Shown here: positions 45,564 through 54,757 of the stretch, in pieces
Layout of the letters: each line of letters starts with the position of its first letter
How positions within the stretch are numbered: the first letter of the stretch is position 1
DNA from: Paludibaculum fermentans
Lineage (GTDB): Bacteria; Acidobacteriota; Terriglobia; Bryobacterales; Bryobacteraceae
Direction of reading: 5' to 3'
Assembly (NCBI RefSeq): GCF_015277775.1
Contig: NZ_CP063849.1
Location: forward strand, 6,277,501-6,341,500
Length of the DNA stretch: 64,000 bases
The notes under the pieces: generated by a model
Seen by the model: only the letters and a program-made list of their open reading frames with translations
What the model was told of the DNA's origin: nothing
Database searches by the model: none
Made by a program: the position numbers and the translations under genes

Positions 45564-47828
45564 ATGAGATTTTCCGCTCTCGTTGCGTTGGCGTGCGCGC
45601 CGGTTTGGGGCCAGGCGATCACACCGCGCCTGCCGGAAGCGCTGGATGCCCAGTTGAAGCGCATTTTCCTGAAGGACGACTTCAGCGCGAAGACGTTCCG
45701 CCAGGCCCGCTGGGTGGAGAGCGGAGCCGCCTACACCACGCTGGAAGGGGGTGGCGGCGAGGACGACAGCAAGACCGGGCCCCGGGACATTGTGCGCTAC
45801 GACACCGCGACCGGGGAACGCAGCATCCTGGTGGCGGCCACCGCCCTGAAGCCCGCTCCGGATGCCGCGCCGCTCTCGATTCGCGACTACACCTGGTCGG
45901 CCGACGGTCAGCGGCTGCTCATCTTTACCAACACCAAGCGCGTCTGGCGGCAGAATACACGGGGCGACTATTGGGTGTGGGAGCGGGCCAGCGGAGCGCT
46001 GCGGAAGCTGGGCGGCGCCGTGGCTCCGTCGTCGTTGATGTTCGCGAAGTTCTCGCCCGACGGCGGGCGCGTCGCCTATGTCCACAACAACAACATCTAT
46101 GTGGAGGACCTGCGCACCAGCGCGGCGACACAATTGACGTCGGATGGTTCGGCCACGACGATCAACGGCACGTCGGATTGGGTCTATGAGGAAGAGTTCG
46201 CCGTGCGCGACGGCTTCCGCTGGAGCCCGGATGGCAAGTCGATCGCCTACTGGCAGTTCGACACCACCGGCGTCGGCGAGTTCACGCTGATCAACAACAC
46301 CGACGGGCTATACCCGCGGCTGATCCGCATCCCTTATCCCAAGTCCGGCACAAAGAACTCGGCCGTGCGTGTGGGCGTGGTGCCCGCCAAGGGCGGCGCA
46401 ACGAAATGGATGGATGTGCCCGGCGATTCACGCGAGCAGTACATCGCCCGCGTGGAGTGGAGCCCTGATTCGAAGCAGGTGGCCCTGCAGCACCTGAACC
46501 GGCAGCAGAACCGCAACGACCTGCTGCTGGCCGATGCGGCGACGGGCAAGACCGAGCGGGCCTTTCGGGATGAGGACCAGGCCTGGGTGGATGTCGTTGA
46601 CGATTTTCACTGGGTGGATGGCGGCGGGCAGTTCACGTGGCTGAGCGAGCGCGGCGGTTGGCGGCAGGCGTGGATCGTGTCGCGCGATGGGCAGTCGAGC
46701 CGGGCCGTGACTCCGGTGGGCGCCGACGTGGTGCGTTTCCTGCGGCTGGATGACCAGGAGCAGTGGATCTACTACATCGCCTCGCCCGACAACGCCACGC
46801 AGCGCTATCTGTGGCGGATGCGGCTGAACGGGCAAGGCAAGCCGGAGCGCCTGACGCCGGCCAATCAGCCCGGCACGCATAGTTACTCCATCGCGCCGAA
46901 CGGCCGCTGGGCGTTCCATACGTGGTCTTCCTTCGACCGGCCGCCGCTGACGGAGCTGGTCAGCCTGCCCGAGCATAAGGCGGTACGCACATTGGAGGAC
47001 AACGCGGAGTTGCGGCAGGCCGTCGCGCCCACGCTGGAGAACCGCTCGGAGTTCTTCGAGGTGAAGGGCGCCAACGGAGTCGCGATGAACGGCTGGATGA
47101 TCAAGCCGCGCGGGTTCGACGCGTCGAAGAAGTATCCCGTGCTGGTGCACGTGTATGGCGAGCCGGCCGGCACCACCGTGAATGACGCCTGGAGCGGGAG
47201 CCGCGAGATGTTCCACCGCGCGCTGGCGGAGGCGGGCTACGTCGTCGTGAGCTTCGACAACCGGGGTACGCCGGCGCCCAAGGGGCGTGATTGGCGCAAG
47301 GTGGTCTACGGCGAGGTGGGTGTGGCGTCGTCGGAAGACCAGACCGCGGCGTTGCGCGCCCTGATGGCCGAGCGGCGCTACTTGGATCCCGAACGGACCG
47401 CCGTGTGGGGCTGGAGCGGCGGAGGTTCGAACACGCTGAACCTGATGTTCCGTTCGCCGGATGTCTACAAGACGGGCATGTCCGTGGCGCCGGTGCCCGA
47501 CCAGGAGCTCTACGACACCATCTACCAGGAACGCTACATGGGTGTGCCGCAGACGAACAAGGCGGGCTACGACCGGGGGTCGCCCATCCGTTTCGCCGAA
47601 GGGCTGAAGGGGAACCTGCTGATCGTCCACGGGACGGGCGACGACAACGTGCACTATCAGGGGTTGGAGCGGCTCATCAACCGGCTGGTGGAGTTGGGGA
47701 AGCCGTTCGACATGATGGCCTACCCGAACCGGTCACACGCGATTTCGGAAGGCGAAGGTACGTCGTACCACATCTACGGCCTGCTGGCCCGGTATCTGTG
47801 GCAGCACGTGCCGGCGGGCGGCAAGTAG
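45564..47828 (+). CDS. S9B dipeptidyl peptidase IV
   Basis: 754 residues with a signal peptide (MRFSALVALACAPVWGQA). DPP-IV-type propeller about 50-480 and C-terminal alpha/beta-hydrolase with catalytic Ser618 (GWSGGGSNTLN), Asp near 693 (HGTGDDNVHYQG) and His near 725 (NRSHAISEG). The nucleophile elbow has Gly where most S9B enzymes have Tyr (GWSYGG), which could change activity. Exported; releases Xaa-Pro dipeptides. Start ATG 45564 has GAGGAG upstream; GTG 45552 would add four residues. Confidence 0.93.
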   Translation: MRFSALVALACAPVWGQAITPRLPEALDAQLKRIFLKDDFSAKTFRQARWVESGAAYTTLEGGGGEDDSKTGPRDIVRYDTATGERSILVAATALKPAPDAAPLSIRDYTWSADGQRLLIFTNTKRVWRQNTRGDYWVWERASGALRKLGGAVAPSSLMFAKFSPDGGRVAYVHNNNIYVEDLRTSAATQLTSDGSATTINGTSDWVYEEEFAVRDGFRWSPDGKSIAYWQFDTTGVGEFTLINNTDGLYPRLIRIPYPKSGTKNSAVRVGVVPAKGGATKWMDVPGDSREQYIARVEWSPDSKQVALQHLNRQQNRNDLLLADAATGKTERAFRDEDQAWVDVVDDFHWVDGGGQFTWLSERGGWRQAWIVSRDGQSSRAVTPVGADVVRFLRLDDQEQWIYYIASPDNATQRYLWRMRLNGQGKPERLTPANQPGTHSYSIAPNGRWAFHTWSSFDRPPLTELVSLPEHKAVRTLEDNAELRQAVAPTLENRSEFFEVKGANGVAMNGWMIKPRGFDASKKYPVLVHVYGEPAGTTVNDAWSGSREMFHRALAEAGYVVVSFDNRGTPAPKGRDWRKVVYGEVGVASSEDQTAALRALMAERRYLDPERTAVWGWSGGGSNTLNLMFRSPDVYKTGMSVAPVPDQELYDTIYQERYMGVPQTNKAGYDRGSPIRFAEGLKGNLLIVHGTGDDNVHYQGLERLINRLVELGKPFDMMAYPNRSHAISEGEGTSYHIYGLLARYLWQHVPAGGK

Positions 47829-48187
47829 GCGGGTGCGTTGACGGTCCTCACCGCGCAGCGAACCGCGACTGGCAAGGAGCGGGCCACGGACGCCAGCGCA
47901 TCTTCAATGGAGTCCCCACGACCGTGCCGGCCGCCAAACCGAAGGAACCCGCAAATTGAGCCGCGAATGTAAATGAGCGGATAGCCGCCGACAAGCCCCC
48001 CACCGGCACTCTCACGACCCTTCGCCAGCGTACCCTTCAGCGGGGCGGAGGAGCGTCAACAGAGCTTGGTTTTGCATCGCCGGTGCCACGATGGCATGGA
48101 TCGCCTTCGCGGATGCCTTCCCGTTGGAGGCTCTCTGCGGCGTGGAAGAAGGTCCTGTCGCCGGCCTACCCGCCAATTCGCTGGTTG
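47829..48187. other. 359-base gap between DPP-IV and asparaginase; nothing identified
   Basis: The gap lies between the stop of the S9B peptidase and the stop of the convergent asparaginase gene. No frame has coding character, and I see no terminator hairpin with a T-run, tRNA or repeat. GC-rich. A frame from inside DPP-IV runs on to 47959 but is a shadow. Confidence 0.6.
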
Positions 48188-49171
48188 CTAATACGCGCCG
48201 TCTTCCATCAGGCGACGGATCTCCCCAGCGTCCCGGGTGCGGCCGAGCGCGAGCATGAGCTTGATGCGGGCTTTCGCCGGGTTCAGGGTGCCGGCCAGTA
48301 GGACTCCGCGTTGGCGCAGATCGTGGCCGCTTCCGCTATAGGCGTAGGTGTCGAGGATTCTGCCGTGGGCGCAGCGCGAGGCGACGACAACCGGGAGTCC
48401 CCCATCCAATGCCCGCTGGATGCCGGGCACTGCGGCAGGCGGTACGTTGCCTCGGCCGGTTCCCTCGATCACCAGGCCCTGGGCGCCTTGTTCGCGCGCG
48501 TAGTCGACGAAGCGGCTGTCCGCGCCGGCATACATGGTGACGATGTCCACGCGGGTCTCCCAGGCAGGAGTCGCGATGGTGGGGCGTATGGCCAGTTGGC
48601 GCCCGAACAGGACGCGGTCGTCGTCGACCATTCCCAGCGGGCCGAAGAGCGGGCTCTGGAACGTATCCAGCTGCTGCGTACTGGTTTTGGTCACCTCGGA
48701 CGCGGCGTGAATCATCTGGTTCAGCACCACGAAGACACCCTGATTGCGGGCCTGCGGTTGGAGGACCGTGCGCTGCGCGGCGCGCAGATTCGCCGGACCG
48801 TCGTAGCCGAGCTCCGAACTGTTCCGGATGGCGCCGACAAAGGCCACGGGCTTCGGGCTGGTATGGCGCAGGTCCAGCAGGTAGGCGGTCTCTTCCAGGG
48901 TGTCCGTGCCGTGCGTGACGACGATGCCGTCGATCTCCGGACGGGCGATTTGCTGGGCGATCAGCTCGGACAATGCCCACATGCGGTCCGGTGTCATGTG
49001 CGGCCCGGGAAAGCGCCCGAAGTCGATCACTTCCAGGTCGGCGAAGGTGCGGAGACCAGGATCGTAGGCCAGGATCTCTTCGCCGCTGAGAGCCGGCACC
49101 GCCCCGCCGGTTGCGGGGTCGAAGCGCATGGAGATGGTCCCACCTGTGAAGACAAACAGAACGCGTGGCAT
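48188..49171 (-). CDS. L-asparaginase, cytoplasmic
   Basis: 327 residues, no signal peptide. Catalytic residues are visible at the standard positions: T12 (TGGTISM), T89-D90 (VVTHGTDTLEET) and K162 (SEVTKTSTQ). Hydrolyses Asn to Asp and ammonia; some relatives also take Gln. C-terminal tail is regular for bacterial type I/II enzymes. Divergent from the next gene with 90 bases between starts, so the two share a promoter region. Confidence 0.94.
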   Translation of the reverse strand: MPRVLFVFTGGTISMRFDPATGGAVPALSGEEILAYDPGLRTFADLEVIDFGRFPGPHMTPDRMWALSELIAQQIARPEIDGIVVTHGTDTLEETAYLLDLRHTSPKPVAFVGAIRNSSELGYDGPANLRAAQRTVLQPQARNQGVFVVLNQMIHAASEVTKTSTQQLDTFQSPLFGPLGMVDDDRVLFGRQLAIRPTIATPAWETRVDIVTMYAGADSRFVDYAREQGAQGLVIEGTGRGNVPPAAVPGIQRALDGGLPVVVASRCAHGRILDTYAYSGSGHDLRQRGVLLAGTLNPAKARIKLMLALGRTRDAGEIRRLMEDGAY

Positions 49172-49261
49172 TACTGTTTATTGTGGAGGAGAAGCGGAGA
49201 AGGCTGCGAGGCTGCTGCTGGCGGGCACTCTGTTCCTCCGTGGGAGGAGAATGACGCTGAG

Positions 49262-49702
49262 ATGTCTGAACTCAACGCCGAACTCACGGCTCTGTTCCGG
49301 AAAGCCCTGTTTGACGAGTACCCGGAATGGCTCACGTATCTGAAGGATCCGCCCCAGGGTGCGGCGAATGAGACGCTCGAAGTCGAGATCCCTCAAGCCG
49401 GCACCGGCCGGGCCCTGCTTCTGATGACAGGCGGCGAGGAGATTACGCTTGGCTTCGATGCCTGGCACACGCACCTTGGCCCGTTCCTGGGGCTGAGCAT
49501 CGAGGAGTCGGTGGAAGACGCGATGATGATGATCCGCGCCTTCGTGAACGAAGAAACGGTTGTCGCCATCAGCTACCTGGATGGAGTGTGGCAAGAATCT
49601 AGCTTCCACTACCGCGTCGCGCCGGGCGAACGAAACCCGCTCTGGATCACCAAGGTCTTTTCGTGGCGGCAAACCTACGATGCGGCAGTTGAACCCGCGT
49701 GA
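49262..49702 (+). CDS. hypothetical protein, 146 aa
   Basis: 146 residues from ATG 49262, with GGAGGAG eleven bases upstream. Mixed alpha/beta, Trp/Glu-rich, with FRKALFDEYPEWLTYL at the start and the final GERNPLWITKVFSWRQTY. Not recognised; it resembles generic small immunity/SMI1-like or DUF proteins only by length. No membrane span or metal motif. Transcribed divergently from the asparaginase gene. Function unknown. Confidence 0.7.
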   Translation: MSELNAELTALFRKALFDEYPEWLTYLKDPPQGAANETLEVEIPQAGTGRALLLMTGGEEITLGFDAWHTHLGPFLGLSIEESVEDAMMMIRAFVNEETVVAISYLDGVWQESSFHYRVAPGERNPLWITKVFSWRQTYDAAVEPA

Positions 49703-49801
49703 GTCGTGGGCGGGTGACTTCCTTCCTTGGGCCAACGGGTTCGCAGGCACAGGCGCGCCGGCGGAGTTGTGCCGCCGGGCACCCATGCTGATTTGAGAGG
49801 A

Positions 49802-50623
49802 TCAGCGGCTGATCGCGCCGAGACTGACGCCGGCTGCGGCTACGGCTCCGCCCACCACAGCCAGTCCGATCTTTGTGCCGTGGCTGATGCCCGAGGCCGC
49901 TTTGGCCGTTGTGGACGATCCCGCGGCTCCTTCCAGGCGCGTGGCCTGCGTCACATCCAGGATTTGATGGTCGGAACCTTGTTTTGGCATGCCCGCCACG
50001 CTGATGCGATGACCGACATCCCCGGCCAGATTCCTGCCAACCAACTCCACCTGGACGTTCGTCACTTCATCGGTGAGAAAGAACCGGTCACCGCGCTTCT
50101 CCAGCTTGCCGGTCACTTTTGAAAGGGGATCCGCGGCAGGAGCCGGCTCAAACGACAGTGCGGCGCCAGGATTGACGCGCGCTAACAGGATGCCTTCTTG
50201 ATTGGAAACAGAAACCACTCCGTTGGTAGCTCCGACCGCCACCTGGCCCTGCCTCACTTCCACTTTGGCTTGCGCACCCGCGGCCGGTGCTACGGTGTAG
50301 CCCGCAGCCTGTACACGGTAGCCCGCTCCGGCTGAGATTGCCGCCTGGCCAGACTGCAGCACCAACCGGTCTGCATAGACTTCGGCCAGGCTGGCTGGTC
50401 CCAGCGAGCCACGCATGCCGTTTTGCAGCACGATGCGGCCCGGCGTTTCCGCGGTCTTGACGACCGATCCGCTGGAAAGCGGTGCGATGCCCGCCGCCAA
50501 CGCGTGGTCTACGTCCATGCTGCCCTGTGAGATCGCCTGCCCGATCACCGCCTCCGCCGCCTGTGCGCCCAGCGCCAGAAGCAGCGTCATCCCGATCGAT
50601 CCAAATGCTTGTTTCCCGTTCAC
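49802..50623 (-). CDS. FecR-like secreted protein, 273 aa
   Basis: Starts at GTG 50623 with an export signal (MNGKQAFGSIGMTLLLALGAQAAEA). The middle part contains FecR-like beta segments (LVLQSGQAAISAGAGYRVQAAGYTVAP, QGQVAVGATNGVVSVSNQEG) and a C-terminal hydrophobic segment (TKIGLAVVGGAVAAAGVSLG) that should anchor it. Such proteins are often found beside exopolysaccharide genes in Acidobacteriota. It faces away from the adjacent polysaccharide genes across an 81-base divergent promoter region. Function is not known. Confidence 0.75.
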   Translation of the reverse strand: MNGKQAFGSIGMTLLLALGAQAAEAVIGQAISQGSMDVDHALAAGIAPLSSGSVVKTAETPGRIVLQNGMRGSLGPASLAEVYADRLVLQSGQAAISAGAGYRVQAAGYTVAPAAGAQAKVEVRQGQVAVGATNGVVSVSNQEGILLARVNPGAALSFEPAPAADPLSKVTGKLEKRGDRFFLTDEVTNVQVELVGRNLAGDVGHRISVAGMPKQGSDHQILDVTQATRLEGAAGSSTTAKAASGISHGTKIGLAVVGGAVAAAGVSLGAISR

Positions 50624-50704
50624 TTTCTCGAGCCTTCCTACACAAAGAGGTGGATTTCCGCGAAAGATTTTCTCAGCCGCGCCCACTACACATATCGGCG
50701 AGCT

Positions 50705-51946
50705 ATGAACAAAGTGAGTCGATTTGCGCCGTTCTTGCTGCTGCTGGTGTTTGCGGCGGCCGCGGAGCTACATGTCCAGCGCGCCTGGGCGGAGTGGCAG
50801 TGGCGGCGGGCCCACTCCTCTCGAGCGGCGGAGCAATCCTGCCACTTCGTGGACGGGAATCCTGATTGCTGGCGGGCCGCTGCTCGGCTCCGCGAACAGG
50901 AGGGCGGCGACGCGCTGCCGTTGTGGCTGCGCAGCCTGGAGCTCGACCCGCGCAACGCCGAGGCGGCCATCGCTTCAGCATTGCCTTTGGAATCAGCGGG
51001 AAAGGCGCCAGAAGCGGAGAGCCTGCTGCTGCGTGGCGCGGAGCTGAACCATCTCTGGCAGCCTCGTTGGAGCCTGGCCCTGTTCTACGCGCGGCAAGGG
51101 AGGAGACCGGAGTTTTGGCGCTGGACCAGCGAGGCCTTTGACCGTTCGTATTGGGACCACACGGCGATGTTCCGGCAGTGCTCGGCTCAGGGTGGGACGG
51201 CCGCCTTCCTGTTGCGGGAAATCCTGCCGGCCCGGCTCGATCTGCGGCTGGCCCTGCTGAGCTATCAGGCCAGTCAACCGGCGGACGGCCAGCTTCGCCC
51301 GGTGGCGGAGGCGGTGGTGGAATGCGCACGGCCGGACGAGGCGGGCGAGGCGCTTCCCGTGTTGGTCGATGCGATCGGCGGACTGGCCGGATCGGGCCGG
51401 CCCGAGGATGCGTTCCGCGTCTGGATGTCCATGTGCCGAAAGAACCTGGTTCGGTATGCAGCGCCGACGGTGGACGCTCCGGTGACGAATCCGGAGCTGC
51501 GGGCCCCGTTTCTCGGCAGCGGGTTCGACTGGCAGGCGCCGGCGGCCAACGGTATCTCGAGCCTCGTGTTGACCGGCGGACATGGCATGCGATTTACCTT
51601 GACGGGCTCACAGCCGCGGGAGACCGTCCTACTACAGCAGTGGTTGTTCCTGCGCGGGGGCAGGACCTGGTGCCTGACTGTGGACGCGCGCACGCAAGGC
51701 ATTGATTCGGCGGACTCGGCGCTGTATTGGCGGATCCTTGACGCCGAAACGTCGCTGCCTTACGAAGCCGACAGGGTGCCTCTCCATGGGGACGAGTGGG
51801 CGACCACGCGGCTCCGCTATCGGGGTCCGCCAGGTGACAGGCTGGTGCGGCTGGCCCTGGTGGCGGCATGCAGGCCGGGCCGCATCCGGATGCAGGGCGA
51901 CGTCTCGTTGCGGCGCGTGGAGCTGCGAGCGGAGCCCCAGCCATGA
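50705..51946 (+). CDS. membrane-anchored TPR-like protein with C-terminal jelly-roll domain, 413 aa
   Basis: Signal anchor at residues 3-22 (KVSRFAPFLLLLVFAAAAEL). Residues about 50-260 are helical and TPR-like (DPRNAEAAIASALPLESAGKAPEAE); residues about 280-410 are beta-rich, ending in GDVSLRRVELRAE, and look like a carbohydrate-binding jelly-roll fold. Uncharacterised. Stop overlaps the start of the O-antigen ligase-like gene (ATGA), so it is translated with the polymerase and probably works in the same glycan pathway, perhaps as a periplasmic accessory. Confidence 0.75.
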   Translation: MNKVSRFAPFLLLLVFAAAAELHVQRAWAEWQWRRAHSSRAAEQSCHFVDGNPDCWRAAARLREQEGGDALPLWLRSLELDPRNAEAAIASALPLESAGKAPEAESLLLRGAELNHLWQPRWSLALFYARQGRRPEFWRWTSEAFDRSYWDHTAMFRQCSAQGGTAAFLLREILPARLDLRLALLSYQASQPADGQLRPVAEAVVECARPDEAGEALPVLVDAIGGLAGSGRPEDAFRVWMSMCRKNLVRYAAPTVDAPVTNPELRAPFLGSGFDWQAPAANGISSLVLTGGHGMRFTLTGSQPRETVLLQQWLFLRGGRTWCLTVDARTQGIDSADSALYWRILDAETSLPYEADRVPLHGDEWATTRLRYRGPPGDRLVRLALVAACRPGRIRMQGDVSLRRVELRAEPQP

Positions 51947-53082
51947 GTACAGCCCTATTCCTTTGTTTGGCTTGGGGGATCCTCACGCTATGGGTGCGCG
52001 ACCGGTGGGCGGTGGCGTCGTTCCAGAGCTTGGCCTTGCTGCTGGCGGCGGCCTGTCTTGTCGACGCGTGGAAGGCCGGCCGGCAACCGCGTTGGCATCC
52101 GCTGCTTTGGCCGTTGGCGGCGGTGCCCTGCTGGGGGCTCTGTCAGCTGGCCGCCGGTTGGAGCGTGGATCCATGGAATACGTCGGAAGCCGTACTGATC
52201 TGGACCGGACACCTGGCCGTGGCGTTCGTAGCCGTACAATTGGCCGGCGAAACGCGGCGCTTCCGGTTACTCTTTGCGGTCTTCGGGACCGTGCTGGCCC
52301 TGGAGGCAATGCTGCAGTGCTGGACTGCCGGCGGCACGGTATTCTGGCTGTTCGACAGCGGCTACACCGAGCGCGTCTTTGGACCCTTTGTCTATCACAA
52401 CAAGTTTGCACAGTTTGTCGAACTGGTCCTGCCGGTAGTCCTGTTTCAGTCGCTGAAGGATCGCAATCGGGCGCCGCTATGGTTTGCAGCGGCGGCCCTG
52501 TTGTTCGGCGGGATCCTGGCGAGCGCCTCGCGGTCGGGCCTGTTGATGGGTTTGTTGGAATTGGGTTTGTTGTTGGCTACGGCTTACATCTCCGGCACCG
52601 CACGTGGCAAGGTGCTGGTTTGGTCCGGTGTTTCGCTGGCTTTGCTGGCGGTAGCAGGGGGGCTTCTGGCTGGTTGGTCGGGGATGCTGGAGCGGGTGAC
52701 CGGACTGGATCCGCGGATGGACTTAAGGCTGCCCATCTGGAAGTCGACGCTGGCGATGATTCGTGAGCGGCCGGCCACCGGATTTGGCCTCGGCAGTTTT
52801 CCGATTGCTTATCCCGCCTATGCCGATATGGATATCGGGTTGATCGTGAACACGGCGCATCAGGACTGGCTGCAATGGGCCGCCGAAGGCGGAGTGCCCA
52901 TGCTGCTGGCGATGCTCTGGTTCACAGGGATGGCGGCGCCGCGGCTGCTGCGGTCGCTGTGGGGCGTCGGCGCCCTGGTGGTGCTCGTGCACGGGTTGAT
53001 GGACTATCCCATGCATCAGAATCCGGCCTTCGCCTCGCTGCTGATTGCCGTGGTTGTGCTGGCCGTCACCTCCAATGATTAG
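51943..53082 (+). CDS. O-antigen ligase/polymerase-family membrane protein (Wzy-like)
   Basis: 379 residues, about eleven membrane spans. The large periplasmic loop contains VYHNKFAQFVELVLPVVLF and RERPATGFGLGSFPIAYPAYADM, followed by AHQDWLQWAAEGGVPMLL, the typical Wzy_C motif with a His near 305. Ligases of this type join undecaprenyl-linked repeat units to lipid A-core or polymerise them. Starts with the ATGA overlap of the jelly-roll gene; upstream extension is antisense-like and rejected. Confidence 0.88.
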   Translation: MSTALFLCLAWGILTLWVRDRWAVASFQSLALLLAAACLVDAWKAGRQPRWHPLLWPLAAVPCWGLCQLAAGWSVDPWNTSEAVLIWTGHLAVAFVAVQLAGETRRFRLLFAVFGTVLALEAMLQCWTAGGTVFWLFDSGYTERVFGPFVYHNKFAQFVELVLPVVLFQSLKDRNRAPLWFAAAALLFGGILASASRSGLLMGLLELGLLLATAYISGTARGKVLVWSGVSLALLAVAGGLLAGWSGMLERVTGLDPRMDLRLPIWKSTLAMIRERPATGFGLGSFPIAYPAYADMDIGLIVNTAHQDWLQWAAEGGVPMLLAMLWFTGMAAPRLLRSLWGVGALVVLVHGLMDYPMHQNPAFASLLIAVVVLAVTSND

Positions 53083-53096
53083 AAGGGGTTGCGGAT

Positions 53097-53324
53097 ATGC
53101 TGTCGATTCCGGTTTCGGCCTGGGTGGCGCGCGTTCTCAGGCTATGCTGCCCGCAGTGCGGCGGGCTTGATATCCGCAGGATGCACCGCAGGGGCGTCCT
53201 GGATCAGGTCTTCACCGCCCTGGGCGGCCGGCCCTACCGCTGCCGGGACTGTGACCGCCACTTCCACGGGTGGCCATCTATCCGCGCCCTATCACCCCAA
53301 ACCAGCGTGCGCTTCTCTCAGTAA
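53097..53324 (+). CDS. small double CxxC zinc-ribbon-like protein, 75 aa
   Basis: 75 residues with two CxxC pairs (CCPQCGG near 17-23 and YRCRDCDRHFHG near 47-58), spaced like a zinc ribbon. The N-terminal 15 residues are hydrophobic-basic. Family unknown. It begins 14 bases after the polymerase and its last 7 bases overlap, tail to tail, the convergent sugar-phosphate transferase gene. AAGGGG is a plausible ribosome site. Confidence 0.6.
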   Translation: MLSIPVSAWVARVLRLCCPQCGGLDIRRMHRRGVLDQVFTALGGRPYRCRDCDRHFHGWPSIRALSPQTSVRFSQ

Positions 53325-54757
53325 GCACCTTCACCGGTGAGGACCACCTTGACGGTTCGGCACAGGATGTAGAGGTCCAGCCAGACCGACCAGTTCCGGA
53401 CGTAGTACTCAACGTAGCCCAGGCGTTGGGCGTAGGTTGTGTTGTTGCGGCCGGAGACCTGCCACAGCCCGGTGAGGCCAGGGCGGGTCCTCTTATACAG
53501 TTGATAGCAAGCGCCATAGCGAGGCATCTCGTGCTCAAGAATGGGGCGCGGGCCCACCAGGCTCATCTCTCCGCGGATGACGTTCCAAAGTTGAGGAAGT
53601 TCGTCGAGGCTGGTGCGGCGGAGCCAGCGGCCCATCCAGGTGATGCGGGGGTCGTTCCTTAGTTTGCTTTCCCGTTCATATTCGGCCCGGAGTTCCGGTG
53701 ACTGGTCCAGATGTTGACGCAGGACCTCGGTCGCGCCGACCACCATGGTGCGGAATTTCCAGGCGCGGAAGCGGCGGCCATTCTCACCGATCCTTGGGCT
53801 GGCGTAGAAGACCGGGCCCGAGGAACCGAGACAGATGGCCACCACGACCAGGACGAGCAAGGGAAGTATCAGAAGCCCGCCGCCTATGGCCAGAGTCAGG
53901 TCGCAGATGCGCTTAAAGAGACGAGGGGCCGGGCACATCAGGCGGTGGCTGACTTCGACCCCGAGCACGCCGGCCAGATCCCGGGTGGCGGCGTCGAGGC
54001 TGGAGATGCCAAATAGGCCCGGCAGAATCAGGACGTGCCGGTACGGCCAGAGGTAGCGCTCAATGAGGGCGGTCAGTTCCGAGCCCGAAGCCTGGGGCAT
54101 GGCCAGGATGGCGTAGGTTGCTCCGGTTTCGGCGGCGAGGGCCGGAGCCAACTCCAGCCCGCCTGTGATCTGCGACGGAACATCGGTTGAGGCCCCTGGG
54201 GCCGCATCGAGCACGGCTACCACCTTGAAGCCGAGAGACGGCCGGTTGGCGAGGGCGACAGCCAGGTTTCGGCCTGCATCACCGGAGCCGAGGATCACCG
54301 CGCGAGCGCCCAGGCAGCCCGCCTTACCCAGCAGGTAGCGCGCCAACTGACGCAGCAAGGGACTGACCAACATGGTGAGGATCCAGGCCAGCAGCAAGGC
54401 CAGGCGGGAGTACGAGACCGCATCGCGCTGGAAGAAGGTTGCCGCGGCCAGGCACAGAAACGTGAACGTGGCCGCCTGGCAGAGGCCGCGCAGTTCGGCG
54501 ACCGGATTGAGCCCGCGGGCAGGGTACATTCCGGCCATTCCAAGTGAGAGCGGGTGCAGCAGCGCCATGGGGATGAGCTTCAGGTAGAAGCCTAAGTCGT
54601 AGGGGCCGGCGATCCAGTAGCGGAGCAGGATGGCCAGGCTGGCCGCGGACAGGATCGCTGCGATGTCGAGCAGGATCATGGCGCAGTCGGCGGCCCAGAG
54701 AGAATCGGGGCGCCGCGCGGCGGCCGGCCGGTCGAAGGCGAGGATGGTGCTGCTCAT
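53318..54757 (-). CDS. exopolysaccharide polyprenyl-glycosylphosphotransferase (WbaP/WcaJ type)
   Basis: 479 residues. N-terminal half has four or five membrane spans and a Rossmann-like CoA-binding-like domain (AVILGSGDAGRNLAVAL); the C-terminal catalytic domain has the usual span (DLTLAIGGGLLILPLLVLVVV) and FYASPRIGENGRRFRAWKFRTM, SKLRNDPRITWMGRWLRRTSLDELPQLWNVIRGEMSLVGPRP. Transfers a sugar-1-phosphate from UDP-sugar to undecaprenyl phosphate, the first step of repeat-unit assembly. Start ATG 54757 overlaps the stop of the upstream glycosyltransferase. Confidence 0.93.
   Translation of the reverse strand: MSSTILAFDRPAAARRPDSLWAADCAMILLDIAAILSAASLAILLRYWIAGPYDLGFYLKLIPMALLHPLSLGMAGMYPARGLNPVAELRGLCQAATFTFLCLAAATFFQRDAVSYSRLALLLAWILTMLVSPLLRQLARYLLGKAGCLGARAVILGSGDAGRNLAVALANRPSLGFKVVAVLDAAPGASTDVPSQITGGLELAPALAAETGATYAILAMPQASGSELTALIERYLWPYRHVLILPGLFGISSLDAATRDLAGVLGVEVSHRLMCPAPRLFKRICDLTLAIGGGLLILPLLVLVVVAICLGSSGPVFYASPRIGENGRRFRAWKFRTMVVGATEVLRQHLDQSPELRAEYERESKLRNDPRITWMGRWLRRTSLDELPQLWNVIRGEMSLVGPRPILEHEMPRYGACYQLYKRTRPGLTGLWQVSGRNNTTYAQRLGYVEYYVRNWSVWLDLYILCRTVKVVLTGEGAY

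Noticed and set aside
47829-48187. remnant gene downstream of DPP-IV
   Set aside because: No frame shows a recognisable protein or coding bias.
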